From positions 15,237,258-15,301,257 of the forward strand of contig JAJEKV010000028.1 of NCBI GenBank assembly GCA_021234155.1: a stretch of DNA of 64,000 nucleotides, read 5' to 3'. Under the pieces are notes generated by a model. That model had not been told where the DNA came from. It ran no database searches and was given only the letters and a program-made list of their open reading frames with translations. Positions 19,832-33,422 of this stretch are shown in pieces. Numbering within the stretch: the stretch's first letter is position 1; every line of letters starts with the position of its first letter. The translations under genes and the position numbers were made by a program. The stretch is from Isoetes taiwanensis. Its lineage: Eukaryota > Streptophyta > Lycopodiopsida > Isoetales > Isoetaceae.

Positions 19832-20092
19832 GTTTGTTCTAAGTTTGCCCATGACAGATTGTATGTGGGTCGCATTTTACGTTTCAGAGCTCCACTATGA
19901 TTTCTTTTCTTGCCGTTCTGTGTATTCTTTCAGTGGATTTTAAGGCATAGCCGCGACCTAGCTTTGTTCTAAGTTTGCCCATGACAGAGATTCTATGTGG
20001 ATCGATGCTCTGTGAATCTACTCATTGATTTTGTTTCTGTCAAGCTTGTGTATTCTTTCGGTGGATTTTGAACTCGCAATGAGAAACGTATT
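19832..20092. repeat. 129-bp tandem duplication
   Basis: Two units each start TTGTTCTAAGTTTGCCCATG followed by ACAGA, then carry TATGTGG and TGTGTATTCTTTC(A/G)GTGG followed by ATTTT. The offset is about 129 bp. The copies have diverged by small indels. Confidence 0.75.
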
Positions 20093-21667
20093 CTTGTTAA
20101 AACGGAAAGATTCAAGACTAAAAACCAGAAGGTGCTTTGTGGACTTTATAGAAGTGATGTATTTTTTTGCCAGCTTCCTAGATGAAAAGATGAAGCTGGA
20201 CCTTTGCCTTAAAATTTTTATGGATTGTAGATTTAATCTTTACAAAATCCGTAAAGTAGATGTAAAATTATCTTTTCCATGATGGGTCATAGTGATTGTG
20301 TCATTGTGCTCAAATCAAAGGCGCATTAAAGTGTGTGAACACGGCTTTATGTTGATTTTGTTGATATCTTGATTGCTAATTGCTAGCGGCATTTTGAAGG
20401 TTAGCAATGGAAATTGTTTGTCGCATCTTTAAATTGAAGGAAAGAATCTTCACTGAACTCCATGCCTGAAAGTACGCCAAAGAATCCATTGTTAATATTA
20501 TTTACCTAAAAATCAGAGGCCGTAATTGGGAAAAAAAATAAGCTAAAGGAATGCACAGACCTAAAACTAGTAGAATCACTCTGCTTTTTTTCCATTTCGC
20601 CCGCTCGTATTCTTTATATTTGCCCTCTTGAAATAAACAAAGGTTGATGCTGCTAAGCACTCACCCAATTTTTAGACCTAACTCGCTTTTGGGTTTACTC
20701 ATTAATGTGTAATTGAAAGCTGAACTTGATTAAAGAGAGCCTTGGCAGTGCTTGATATTTGAGAGTTTTGATACCATGGAGGCTTTCCTACCAATCAGAA
20801 TCGGGTTTTTAGCAATCCCCAAAGGATCTTAATCAATCGACCACTTCCGGTTTCTCCGGACATGTGCTTCCGAGCCCCGTGTTTTTCCTGGTAACAAGCC
20901 ACCGCTTGGAACCCTTGCAAGCATGGCACCGTGGCAAGGCCATAAGGTGTGATTTCACTGCTCGAACTAGCAAAATTGGCCAAGATTCAATCCGGCATAC
21001 AATGCATAAGCTCAAAATTCTATATTAGGGGTGCTTACACTTTTACTTGCACGGTATTTAAAAGTATATCCATTTTATTTTCCTCAATGGTTATTTAACC
21101 CCATACCTAAGTTTTTCCCAAATCCATTTACCCATTGCTATTTTCCCTTACATTATTTTCTATATAATGTACCAAGGCATTATTTCTAGAACCATGTTTG
21201 AAATAGGCTTAGAATACTATCCTAATTGCCTCCGCAATGGTCCATTGTGTTTCTAGTGTCGTGCGATTAACAAAACCATTATGCATGGTAAGAAAAACTT
21301 CTAATGGTGTTCTATATAAGTAAAGGATATGGCTATTGTTCGCTATGTAATGCGTAATGGCAGAGGATTATTATCTAAAGAAACAAAGATAGTTTTATTG
21401 GCTAACATGTAGGTAGTTGCTGCGTGCATAGGCTACAAATTGATGTCATGTAGTCTATCTTATATTATAAATGTTATATTATAATGTTATCGCAGGTAGT
21501 TGGACCCAAACTCTAATTTGAGGGGGTCGTAGATGATCCGGGATGACATCCAACGGCCAGAATTTTTCCCCGCATTGATGAAAAAGGGGCCGTCACTCTT
21601 CCCGCCTCTCGCCTCTTTGTCGCATGTTGAGGTTATAGAGACCCTAGCTCACTTCCTCTCCATGACA
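20093..21667. other. No recognised gene
   Basis: An 85-codon plus-strand frame (20025-20282), rich in Lys, Phe and Asp, has no recognisable domain. The remainder is AT-rich, with no supported feature. Confidence 0.3.
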
Positions 21668-21811
21668 TTCATGTATGTCCTTCCTCTAAAACCGAAGCTT
21701 TATTTTGATACAAAGCACGCAGACTATGCATGATAATTCCCGTGATGTCCTCCCTTTATGGGACCGAAGCCAAAAGCGAAACGTGACTACAGACCATGCA
21801 TGATGAGAATG
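21668..21811. repeat. About 70-bp tandem duplication
   Basis: Two units share GATGTCCT(C/T)CC...ACCGAAGC at the start and AGAC(T/C)ATGCATGAT at the end. They are diverged in the middle. Confidence 0.6.
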
Positions 21812-24800
21812 GTGGAACAATTCTCAACAAATTTTTGTTAGGCCGATATGGCAAAGAATCCATTTTTCATGCCGAGGCTTAAAGAAGTTCCAAGAAGCTT
21901 TCTCACATATTCTACGGCTGCAGACCGGATCGTGATTGTGGCTAAAATACCTTCGCATATATGGTGAAATTTGTGGTATAAATAATATCTCGCGATGCAT
22001 GATTCCGGGATTATTCCGCAAGTACCTGATGGGCTTTAGAGCCGCTTTTACATAGGTCTGGGCCGCGACGTATGTATCCAATGGTTTACTTATTTGCCTT
22101 AACATTGATGCAATGCTATATGCACCGCAGTTGCAAGATAAGAGACGGACTTTGAGTCATCGGGTATGGTAGAGAGCATGAGCCATTCTTCCCTCCTCGG
22201 CCCCTTCTCGATCTACCGCTCCCTTCTCTAGATCGAATGAAAAATATGAGGTACGGCGATGAGGATTGTTCTACGGGTCTTCTCGACAATGTGGTTTGAT
22301 GTTGTTTAGGCAAAAAAAGGAATGACAAAAAGGATCGCATTTCTGGATTGAAACCAATAAATATTGCAATATAGAGGTTGAATCACTTAGAGCATGTAGA
22401 TCCTTCCTTTTATTCATTATATCTGATTTCTACTTTACGTTCTCATAAAAAGGATTTCAATTTTCATTTTCGCTAAGATTCCACCATTTACATCGTGAAC
22501 GTGGTCCGCTTAGACAAGAAAAAATCGCCTCCTTTGGAGTGTCCTTTCACTTCTATCAGAATTCCGTGTTCTTATGATGTGAAATGTGAGAATTGCTGGA
22601 GCAGGTAGAACTACAGTTCAAAAGTTATAGCTTTCAAGCAATGTAGTTTTTCTTTCTCAATATCATTAAATAACAAAAAATGGGTGCTTTTCTAATTAGC
22701 AAATGTAGGCCTTCAGGAGAAGTAAAGAGAGACCTAGTCTGCTATTTAGGCTATGGATCTAGTCTGCGAAGATCTATGGGTGTGCTAAAATTGGCCCCTC
22801 GATATGCTTCTTCCCTTCTTTGCTGCTCAAGCATCTTAGACTCATTCATTCTTCTCCAAAACCAAAGTTGCATTCTCCTTGAATTTGGTGATGAACATTG
22901 ATTATGTACCGCTAAAACTTCAAACAACAACCGACATGAGAAGGAAGCGCGGGATAAGGGCTTTCCATTTGACTCCGAGAAATACTTCGTGATTCGGACT
23001 AAATACCAAGGAACTCAAAGGCGCTCAAAAAGGTCCTTTTTAATTTTGATGTTGCAAACACGCCAGATTTCTATTGTTGCAGCCCTGCTTAATATTATCG
23101 CATGCTTCCCAAACATCCGCATCTTCAAAAATTTTCTAACATTTCTACCTTCGCCAGATCCTAGCCGTAAATCAGATTCATGGGCAACTTTAATCCCTCT
23201 ACTCTTATGCCTTCATGTTTATGTCTCATATAGCATTCTATTTTTGCTTTTGATGTTTATGCACCGATCTAAGATCTCAGCTTTGACGCTTGTGTAGAAA
23301 TGACATCTAATCTTTTGATGCAAAGATGCTTACCGGGTGGATTCATAAATACCGGTTCTCGTGCTCCTATTTCATGATATAATTCGCCATAGAAAGGTAT
23401 AGAATGCATCCTTTTCCTCTATAAATGTCTTCAAAATTTTACTAATTTCTTATAGTTACCTGTGCTGCTTGACAATTTGCTCGCTATCTAATAAAATGCA
23501 TAATTCCGCTGTTGGTTATGTTCCATATTTTTATGCACTATGTCACAAATTAGAAGCAAGTTCATTTCCATCTCTCGCATGTATATGTATATCTATATCT
23601 TAGCTTCATAATTATTTTCTCTTTTATTATTCCGTATTAATCAGCTTCTTTTGTTACTTTGCACAAATACGTGTTTTAGCTTCAAAACAATTATGGTTTC
23701 AAGCTTTATGTCCGGCAGAGATCATGAAGGAGCAAGGTAGTCGTACACCCTGCAAAGATCAAGTTCCTCTTTTTAAAAACTCTATACATGTTTCTGTTAT
23801 GGTGGTCTAGACTTAGTTGTTGTATGCAATTACATTTCGTTCTCGTGATTGCATGCCATAGCATTGTGTCATGTTTGGTTTCCTTGGCTATTTGGCAATA
23901 ATATACTAACAAAAATGTACTACTATTGTGGCATCAGATGCTCTAATGATGCTTTATGCAATGTGTTGGTCGTACGCTGGCATTTATCATGTCTCTATAT
24001 TTTGCAGAAACGCCTTCAAGTTCTCGTGAACCTAAGTTGAAACTTTTTGATAACGATATGACATTTATGCATCTTTACATCAAATATGCAATGGCAATCC
24101 ATTTGTGTATTTTCATCTATCATCCATGAATGTAGAAAAACACCTTCTGTTGTTTCCATGTATATCTCAGAGGGGATGAGTTGCCTCCAAACAAAAATTT
24201 ACTTCTAGCCGCTACTTCCTCTCAAGTACATATTGATATGGACAATAATGCTTGGTCATGTAAACTTATGGTTTTAAAGAATAAGGCAAAGATGCCTCGA
24301 TCGTATGGTTGAGCTGGCCCAAATATTGATGCATGCGTAGACAATGATGATTGCAAATTAAAAACGCTGCTATGAGGCCCTCGCAAATCAAGTACGGGTC
24401 TTGACTCCATAATATCTTGATTCCGTAAATCGAGCAATATCCAACATATATTTGTTACGCTAAAGTACTTCGCCTTCCACTAGAAGGCTGGATTTGATTT
24501 TTTAGGCCTACATTGGATGTGCATATTCCAAAGTTCAAGGACGAAATGAGGGACAGTGGTGCGGTGCATATTTTCTTGATGTCATATTGAATATGTTGTA
24601 GCAACATAACCTTCTCCCGTAATTCCTATTAAGGGTGATATAAAATACAAAGGCGAAAGAGACACATCAAAAAGTAATGGCATAAGACAAAGAAAATGGA
24701 ACGTTGCATAAAGAAAAGCTACTTGAGAGTTACATTCTTCATATATTAATATTCAAAGCTTGATGATGCTAAGATGATGAAGCTTCTCATGGTGAACACA

Positions 24801-25032
24801 AACTTCAAGAAAAAGAAATGCATGGTTTTCTTCTATACAAAGGGGTACGTTTGCTCTGCCATTTCTACGAATAATCTCTCTCTAAAGGACGTTTCTTAGC
24901 TTCTTCGGGCTTGAACCATGAGCCACTTCTAACTTGAACTGGATGGTTTCGCTTTCTCGCATTAGGGGTCACCAAAGCACCACCCAATGTACCAAGATTT
25001 GGATGCACAAAATGCCAACTGTAGAAGCTATT
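21812..25032. other. Long stretch without a recognised gene
   Basis: Only short frames (under 103 codons) occur, on both strands, with no recognisable motif. There are many small AT-rich patches. A short palindrome ATGTTGTAGCAACAT lies near 24594-24608, but I could not place it in any element. Confidence 0.35.
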
Positions 25033-25120
25033 ACACCTCTTCGGGCCAAAGGCTTAAGAAAAACAGTAATGATAAGTTACACACTCTTTTCGCCAAAGGC
25101 TTTCTAAGAAAACCGGTAAT
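25033..25120. repeat. About 60-bp tandem duplication
   Basis: Two adjacent units share CTCTT(TT)CG, CCAAAGGCTT and AAGAAAAcc(A/G)GTAATGATA (lower case marks the variable position). They are imperfect. Confidence 0.6.
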
Positions 25121-25677
25121 GATACTTGCATTTAGTCGCCTTTGACAATTACTCATGATGCTAAGTCGCTTAAAACATCAAGTCACGTGATTACATTAAA
25201 ATACCATATATATTTTTCTCAATATTAGAAGCACATCTTTCCAAGTAAATTGTGCATGAGTGCTGGAGTATCTCCGGAGATGTGCAATTTGCCCTCGCTC
25301 TCGACCAAAGGGCTATTCCATCCATTTTTCTTTTCTACAACATCATGCATCATGCTTTGTTGAAAAGCGAGATCGGGTTTGAAGGGTTTATAATGAGCTT
25401 ATGGTTCGCGTGTCATCACAAAATATCAAACGGTTTATAATGGGTTACAAATATGTCACTACAGAGTGTGGATATATATACATACTTGGATATTTTCCAG
25501 ATGCCAAGTGAGCACCATGTAGTGAAGTAAGAATTCAAATATTGCATTTTTGTTTTATTCAATAATACCATGAAAAATTGATTTGGCATTAAAATGTTGT
25601 AAATAGGTATTTAAATATGCTAATGGCTATTTGAGGGCATCATCATACCTATGAATTTCTTATGCAAACTTAGTAAT
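25121..25677. other. No recognised gene
   Basis: AT-rich spacer up to the retro-inserted segment. Nothing is supported. Confidence 0.35.
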
Positions 25678-26013
25678 GCATCATTTTTTTTGTCATGACG
25701 CCACTTTATTCAATCAAAGAGTCAAATACAAGTATAAATGCGCAGACGTGAATAAAATCTCAGCCGATAAGCTTGAGACCCACCGAAAGGAAGCAACCTC
25801 CTCGCCTAAGCATAAGAGTGCACATCCAAAAACCTCAAAAATCAATCAGCTATGAGGCAAGTAAATAATCAATGATACGACTTTACAATGTAACCTTGAG
25901 CTTCTTGGAGAGAACACGATTATTCACATCCGCATCTTTGAAGATTACCAATCTCGCCTTTTCCAGATAGTCCAAAGCAACCATCCTCACGCTAGGATGA
26001 AAAGCATCATTTT
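25678..26013 (-). pseudogene. Retro-inserted mRNA 3' end (processed pseudogene fragment)
   Basis: On the minus strand the segment begins inside a coding frame (near 26002) that stays open for about 40 codons. The frame passes SVRMVALDYLEKARLVIF and VNNRVLSKKLKVTL and ends at a TAA (25883-25885). A 3' untranslated part of about 190 nt follows with an AATAAA signal (25705-25710) and then eight A residues (plus-strand T run 25684-25691). GCATCATTTT occurs at both ends (25678-25687 and 26004-26013), consistent with a target-site duplication. This is the signature of a 5'-truncated retrocopy of a spliced, polyadenylated transcript. The source protein has a helical, HEAT-like C-terminus that I cannot name. 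A LINE carrying its own 3' UTR is the alternative. Confidence 0.7.
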
Positions 26014-28099
26014 AATGCTTGTGGAATCATCTAGCATATTTATAATGGCATCATCTAGCCTATGTGTTGAAGTTGCTTATATATATGTGCTAGATTCTTC
26101 TATTTTGTGTTATGTGGCCTTCAATATGACATGGCTTATATGAATCCTAGAAGATTGATATAAAGTTGCTAAGTGATACTCCCATTGTAATATTCCAAAG
26201 AATGTGCCTCAACTTCAAACACATTTAAGTTTGTATAGCAATGTGCCCCTCAACTTGGAAGATTTAAGTTCAGAAAACACACGCCTCAGAAAAAAATTTA
26301 ATTTTGCCGAAAGTAGAAACACATGCCAGACATTAGCCCGCAACGCTGGGCACACACGCTGACTAAATAAATATTTTTGTGTCTTTCAGGTTTCGTGGCA
26401 GCACTATAGATATTATCGCCTATGACTAAGGGTCTATCTTTTAGAAAATGTAGGCCCTACATCACAAACTATGGAAATTGATTTTCACGAATAGTTGCAA
26501 AATAAGATTGCGGGTACGTATGACAAATGGGGTGATTAGGTAAGAGCACTTTAGTTTTTTGCACCATCAGAATAATTCACAGTATTTGAATCCTACCTTT
26601 ATTTCTTCAATCGCTGTTAATTCCTTACAAGGCAATACCACCATGCCCATTAATGTGACTCAAATGTGGATCCGTTGTTCAAATTGTGAGACAAAAAAAT
26701 TTAAATCCAAATGCGGCACACATGTGCAAGGACAAGATGCATCCATTTCCACAAGCCTTATGAGTATTAAGAAGTTAAATCATAATGTTCGTAGAAGCTC
26801 CGGGCGGTTTTTTAGAACTTCAAAGTTACCATTTCGTGATTAGTTCGAAGTTGTTGATTGATGCACCATCCAACTTTCTTGAATAGAACATTGACTTATT
26901 GCATCACTTATTTTATATCTACTTATTGGAAGCTTGATACACTTAATTTTACTTTTTAGAATTCCCTTTATTTGAGTATGACCACGCAAACCCAAATTAT
27001 ACATTGAAGGTGTTAAAATTCCATGGTAAAATAGCAAAATATAAGAGCATTATCATACCAACCTATATCTACCCCCCATAATCACTTAGTGAAATGACAT
27101 TTACAAGAACCACTCTAATCATCTTGAATTTACAAATGCCTCCATTCTAGATCACAAGCTATATAATATCGCTATACCAAAACAACCGCTCTAACATTGC
27201 TATGCACCCTCCTATTGTCAAAATTGGACAATAATATATGCAAACCCAAAACATTGGCGCATCAATGTTGGGCACCATTCCTAAGAACTTATATTATTCT
27301 TGGATCACTAAACAACACTTAGTGTTGCCTATATGGAAGTGCGTCAACTATGATGTGAAAATAGTTAGATTAGAAGGGGTTCCGCTTAAATTGTGGAAGT
27401 TATACTGATGTATATGTACAATTTTAGTAGCTTACGACAAGGGCTAGGACTAGATGGTTAGTAAGAAAGATCTTGATTTAGCAAAGGTCCCATTGACCTT
27501 ATATTAGCCAACATATGCCAAAGAATGCCGGGCACCTACTAGTATAATATAATGATTGAGATAGTTTGATTAAATTATTTTGTTAGCTTAATAAACTTAA
27601 ATCCATATCATTGCTATGATGCCAATAATATATATTCACGGTTCATTTAATACAAAATCGTTTGGAATCGCTTGTTTTTATATAATCTCGCAGAGTATAC
27701 CGTGAAGGAAGGTTCGTGAAAGAAGATGTAAATCATTATCACGCTAAACATATCAAAGCTATAGTGATGAGCTTCTCGATGCTATGGGCTTGTAAAGCAA
27801 GTTATCCGAGGTGCTTAGGTTTGCCGCAAAAAGCATCGTATGGGCTATCCTTATTTAGCATTTGCTTTCCATTGTTGCTCGCAATAAAAATGACTCTCCA
27901 CATATTATTCTTTCATGTGTTCGCCTATACATTACCCAATCTCTCAACCAAATTTTTGTAGGAGCTCCTCGCGATAAACTTTCGTGAAAAGTCCAAAGCT
28001 AGTGTCATCATTCGGATACTTTACGCTGTCATTTCTTAAAAACATGCCTCAAACGCTAAGCAAACTACACCTAAAGGACGCCAAATTCTTCCACATATT
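26014..28099. other. No recognised gene
   Basis: AT-rich sequence with short frames (94 codons at 26559-26843 plus, 81 codons at 27716-27961 plus), none recognised. I looked here for the 3' end of the Helitron (a hairpin followed by CTRR on the minus strand) and could not fix one. Confidence 0.35.
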
Positions 28100-29229
28100 C
28101 ACCTTCGCTTAACACTATGTATGCTCGCCTCAGGTCACTCCAAAGAGCAATGGCCGGCGTCGCAAATGCGCGTGAAGTCCGGCCCAGCATGGTCAAGCAG
28201 CGTCGCTGATACGCTGCGGGCGTATCTACTTGCTGCACGGGTCGCATCGCGGGCTTATAACGCCGCTGATGATGTTGTTTTGTCGCAACGCTGCCTACGC
28301 TTGAAATCTCCTATGATGATGTACCAGCGATTGCCTCCAAGCTGGATTGCGATGTTAAACTCCTGCTGAATCGCATCTAATATTGTCATGAATTGCCGCA
28401 TTCTCGCCGTGGTGCCTATATATATTTGCCGCGGTGCGGCCAGTTCCTGGTAGCGCGATCTCAAACGCGGGCAAGGATGGCCGTGACCGAGCCCTTAATT
28501 GCTGCCGTAGAGAAGCTCCGAGCCTATCGTCGCAGCGTGGTCGCTCCAAGCATGCTGTCAAAGTGAGCAAGCACTTATACGCTGTTCTCAAGATGGATGC
28601 GCCATCCGCTCTCGCCTCTTTGAAGACAGAGGATGTCCTACAACATCACCGTGAACTGCCAGTGTGCCGGTGACTTTTGCTGCCGCTAGTGTTCAAGCAG
28701 CTAAGTAATTTAGTGCCTGCGGCCGCTTGCCTACAGGTTGGGCATAGTCATCGCCCACTACATCTCTCTTTGCATTCTCTCGATCTCTTCTTCAGAACTC
28801 TGTCAACATTGAAGTTTCGCTTTTGTCGTACGGGTGCTTCAAGAATGTACCTCCCGCCATTGTCTTCACTCGCCAGATAGCCGTATGCCATTCCGCGCAT
28901 GTGCATGTAGCTCTCGGGTTGAAGCATGTTGTTCGACCGTGCCACCCTCGCGGACTGTGGCATCGGGTTCTAGCAGCCGCCGCTTGATCTGAACCGCCGC
29001 CCTCATGATTCAGGCTCTCTCGCTTTTGTTGCCCGCCTCGCATAGCTTCACAAATACCTTTGGATTGGCGCCCATGTTGGCCTCCTCCTCCGATCCCTGG
29101 GCTTAGGAGGTGTTTCAGCCTATCTCACGCTTCTTCCTGTTGTGTCTATAAATAATATCCGTATGCCTCTCGTCTCCCCACCCACACCAGTGCCCCCGCA
29201 GATGCCACGGGCAACTACTGACGGAGCCC

Positions 29230-30215
29230 ATCGCATAAGTCACTGCCGCCAACGAGCATAGTTTGTTTCAACTCTAGCTTGCCTCAACCCATCGCCTTTC
29301 AGAGTCTCAGGGTAGGCCGGGATGCTTTCTGGACAGCCATCCTCGCATGCGTCTATAGACCGGATGAGGATGCCTTGCTCGCTATTTGGGCTTATTAATT
29401 TGTCATTGTGCTCGCCCTGTTCTGTTCTTGTGAAAGACATGCTAAGACGCGATCGCGAGGTGTTGGGCCGGATGCGTGTGGAGTTCACAAGGTAAATCAT
29501 CTACCGCTTGCCTCGGACATTCATATGGGACAACGCCAAGGCAAGGGAAGGTCATTCCTTGCCTCACGCATCTCTGGCCAGCCTATAGTACCAAATTCAT
29601 TTCCATGAGTGGTACGTGTCTGAATCGATTAAAAGCCCAGCCGTCAAGGCCGCCAACATCCGGGTCGCAAAAATTCCACTTGTCAAACATTGGCTTCAAT
29701 TGGTAAAAGTCCCCAAACCGCAATCACCGACATGCCCCAAAATGGTATGGGCGCCGAGTGGCCTTGTACCTAAAACCTAATCACACAAATGAGTTAGTTA
29801 GTCACATATGCATGTTTCTCTTTGCAGCTTATGGGCAAGCAGTGAGCTGGTATAACTTACTTGTTGCATAATGCATCAACATGGAAGAGGAGGCTAAGCC
29901 CCACCATTGAGATCTCGCTGGGCTCTTATGACCAGCAGCCTTTCACCGGGCCAGAGGCATTCCTCGCCAGCAAAGATCGCAGATGTGGGCATCGCCATCT
30001 TATTTCCAAACGCTGCCGCTGGTCTTATGTCAATGCCGAAAAATATGGATGCCTCCAACGCTATCCCGCTGCCCCCGCCTGCACGCAGCTTGGCGACAAC
30101 CGGCGGCCTGCTCAATGCATCGGGAGATCTTGTTGAAAGAGCCGCTTTTGTTCCTCGACAAGTAATCAGAAAGCAAACGCGACTTACCCACACCCGCGAT
30201 CACTTCGTGAAGAAA
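29230..30215 (-). pseudogene. Helitron helicase domain (Pif1-like), broken
   Basis: Three ordered superfamily-1 helicase motifs can be read on the minus strand. Motif I (Walker A) is AGVGKS (GVGKS codons at 30194-30180). Motif II (Walker B) appears as LLVI, then after a frame change EISMVG (about 29940-29898). Motif III is FGDFYQLKP (29717-29691). The spacings, about 90 codons between I and II and 60-70 between II and III, fit Pif1-like Helitron helicases. The frame after motif III stays open through PDVGGLDGWAFNRFRHV and then meets a stop. C-terminal motifs IV-VI could not be found between 29.2 and 28.1 kb. Confidence 0.82.
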
Positions 30216-31579
30216 TGTGTTGTTCGCGCTGGGTCATGTATCTTTTTGTACATGATATCATCATACAAGAACTCGCTGGCCCTTCCTCAACGCTCTTCAC
30301 CATTGTGTAGTACATCCATTGGGCATGATTTGTTTATTTGGTACCATCAGTCCTCTCGCACTCGCGAATGCAATTTAAACGGTGAGTTTCTAATAAATGA
30401 TGGAATCACCTCATGGCCATGTACCTCTTGAGGAGACCGTAGAGTGTATTGGCGGAAGGTCTCATACCACATCAAACTCATATCTCGCTCCGCTCTCTCA
30501 TCTTCATTCTAACGCCATGGTTCTATGCCGATCGATCTCTTTCACCATCCTCTCTATGTCACCCCAACTATGCAACCCCTGCGCCGGAATGCTGGGCCAG
30601 GCGAGCCGCCGATTTCTTCTTCCTTGCTTCGCCATGTATGCAGCACTATAGTAGCTCGAGTGCCCGCCCGTGAGGATCATCTTCGTCTCGGAATCGCGAC
30701 GCGCAAATGCGGCCGCTCGTGACGCTCATCCTTCTATATATCTTGGCCCTGTTGAACTTCATACCTAACTACGTACCGCCGATTGCCCCGACCGTCCTCC
30801 TCATTTTGTTCACAAATTGCCCATGCTCATCCTTGTATAACATGGTTGCTCGCTGCTAAGGCTAATGTGTTCGGTGCTCACGCCTCGCCGCTATACTCTG
30901 TTTCCATAATGTTCGCCAGAATATCTGTATATTAGGATCAAGCTTTTGCGTTTTTCGCTCTCAACACCCTCGACCTATTCCCCGGCGGCATGTTCGTCAA
31001 TGAAAAATTACGTACCGCTGCCTTCGTATGCGTGGGCATGCCGAGGAGAAGATTGTGGCCTCTGAGATCTAAACCTCCCGCTAACGAGCACTGCATTGCC
31101 TAATTGTCATATCCTCTCAACGACATGCCGGTTATTCTTGTTGCAAGAATCTATAATCTTTGCTGGGCGATGCGACATGCTCGTCATTGCCGTTATAAGA
31201 TAGACAAGATGCGGCAACAACATAGGCATTAAAGATATACCGGAAATCAGGTTGGCTCTCCACAACGCCGCAATGCGAGGGATTAAAGGTCAAGTTATCT
31301 TGCAATCACTCACCTGCCTCTTCAAGCAACAGCTTCGCCCTTGGATGCCATAAGTATATGCAGCACCTTCTTGTATTGATAGTTCATTGAGGCCTACGTG
31401 GTTGCAACAAATCATCCATTGTCTTAGTTTTGTCCTTCCAATGTTCTTTTCCAAATGCAAGCTTTGATTTTCTCCTTATTTTCTTTCAAGGCCTTTACTT
31501 TCTTCCGTGGGAGTGCTCTTTTCCTGTCTCTAAGATACATGTGCTTCTAACAGAAAGTGCGGCACATGGAACCCGCAGT

Positions 31580-32075
31580 CAATGCCCGCTTTTTGCATGT
31601 GCGAAAGGTGTGCCTCCGTAGACATCCGCGATTGACGCAGTAGCTCTTCCGTAGCAACTCAATGTCCGCTGTAATGAGTCACAACAAAAAGATATGATGT
31701 CATCATACATTGCATTTGGATATTGTGGGGCACCTTCAATCCATAGCAACATGTGGTCATGTGGCCTTCTATGCCGAACTCGATGATACATACGTAAATC
31801 GCGAATCTTGCTAATCATATCATTCGGCTTCGGGTAGCATCTTCTTCGTACCCCATCACCCCGCTCACATAGTACCGCACGCGCCATTGGGTTCGGCCGT
31901 GAGTTCTAGTGCAACTTTCTTTGTCATTCCAACCCTCTCAATTTGTTTCCCGCCATCGGGATTGTGATTAAGATGCTTAAGTGCATCAAGCAAGTCCGCC
32001 AATTGACTCTCGCCATAAAGGTCGCAAAATGGACGCAGGCGCCTGCTGCCCCGGACAAGCGGCAAGTGCATCCTT
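31580..32075 (-). pseudogene. Helitron Rep (HUH nickase) domain, broken
   Basis: On the minus strand LLDALKHLNHN (31990-31961) is followed about 77 codons later by RPHDHMLLWIEGAPQYPNAM. This contains the two-histidine HUH motif His-Asp-His (31761-31753), which binds the metal ion in rolling-circle nickases. The spacing matches Helitron Rep domains. A stop and frame changes lie between the parts. I could not confirm the downstream catalytic tyrosines (the Y-x-x-Y helix). Confidence 0.82.
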
Positions 32076-33221
32076 CTAACCGCGAGATCTAGCTTGTCGT
32101 GTGACGTACTTAACGCATTTCAGTCAAGTGGTAGCCGGTTATCTTTGCACGTTCAAGTGCGCTTTGTCCTCAGGCTTGGTACGCCAATAGATTCAAGCCA
32201 TTATGCTTCCCTCGCCTTATTCAAAATATGCGTAGCTACGCACAAAGTGGGATCTCATCCTTTATGAACTTTAGAAACATGTTCGCTTGATCCTTGCAGC
32301 CCCCAATCTACATTTTGCACCCCACCGCATATCTCTTTGTATGTGAAGTCCGATAGATTGCCGTGATCACGTTGTATGCTCCCAAAACATGCGAGGAAAG
32401 CACATCTCCTCGCCAAGTAGCTCGACGGTATAAAACCCCATCTGTGAACCCTCCTCGGTGCAACAACGCATAATGTTGTCACAAATCCCGATGGTCTCGT
32501 GTTGCATATTCCACAATAGAGTCCGGCCCCATGCAATCGATCATGATCGTCCCTCGCTCGGTGCCTCGAGGACTGCGGCATTGATCGTTAAACTGCGGTA
32601 GCCCATTCCTCGCTCACATCTTGATGCCCGCTTCCACATAAAGGGGTTGCTTGTGAAGGTAATACCGCATCACGTAGTTGGATTCACCGTCCTTTCCATG
32701 TACGCATGTAAGGTTCACGCATTCTCCTTTCAGTTGCAACCTAATTGACGCGATGGTCGCCGCCGAGCCTCGGCAATATGACATGTGTTCCTTCAACATT
32801 AGGATGCACATGAATAACAGACCTGCAACTTGTTCTCAGCTTCAACCCATTGGTCCGGATAACTTATTCCTCAGCGGTATCTCACCATACCAATCTCTTC
32901 CAAGTCTCAGAAGTTTACCCACGGATTCTCGCATCGCGATTCATTTTATGCTCGACTCACAAAACCTTGGGCTTTTTGGCATCACAAGCATACATTGTTC
33001 CTCGCTTTAATAACCTATAATACCATTGACCAAGCAGCCTATTCTTCCAATGTGTTGTAGAGCACGCTATTTGGCGAGAGAACCAAAGCATGTTACACTT
33101 GGCACATGGAAATATAGGTATGCCCGCATCGCATTTTAAAGCACTCCCTCCGCTTGCACCTTTACACTATCTACTTCCATCATCTCATTCATCATTTTCG
33201 CTTTCGGGCTATCTCCTCCGG

Positions 33222-33422
33222 CGTACTTGCCGTGACCATTGTCTTCTATCGCTCTGCTGCTTCCACTAATATGAAAACCGCCTCAATCTGTACATTGCTA
33301 TCTTCCTCTAAAGATTGGCCTCCCTATCGACTCCCTATGTACTTGGCTGACCATTCTCCTTCTATCACTTCTAGTCCTTCCATCTACGAAAGTAAACCGC
33401 CATAATCTGCCGACATTGCTAT
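33222..33422. repeat. About 116-bp tandem duplication inside the Helitron block
   Basis: Two units share GACCATT, CTTCTATC, AAACCGCC and ATTGCTATCTT(C/T)(C/T)TC in the same order, about 116 bp apart. It lies upstream of the Rep domain on the minus strand. Confidence 0.55.

Noticed and set aside
26014-28099. Helitron 3' terminus (hairpin plus CTRR)
   Set aside because: Several YYAG candidates exist on the plus strand by chance. None had a convincing adjacent hairpin and A/T target.
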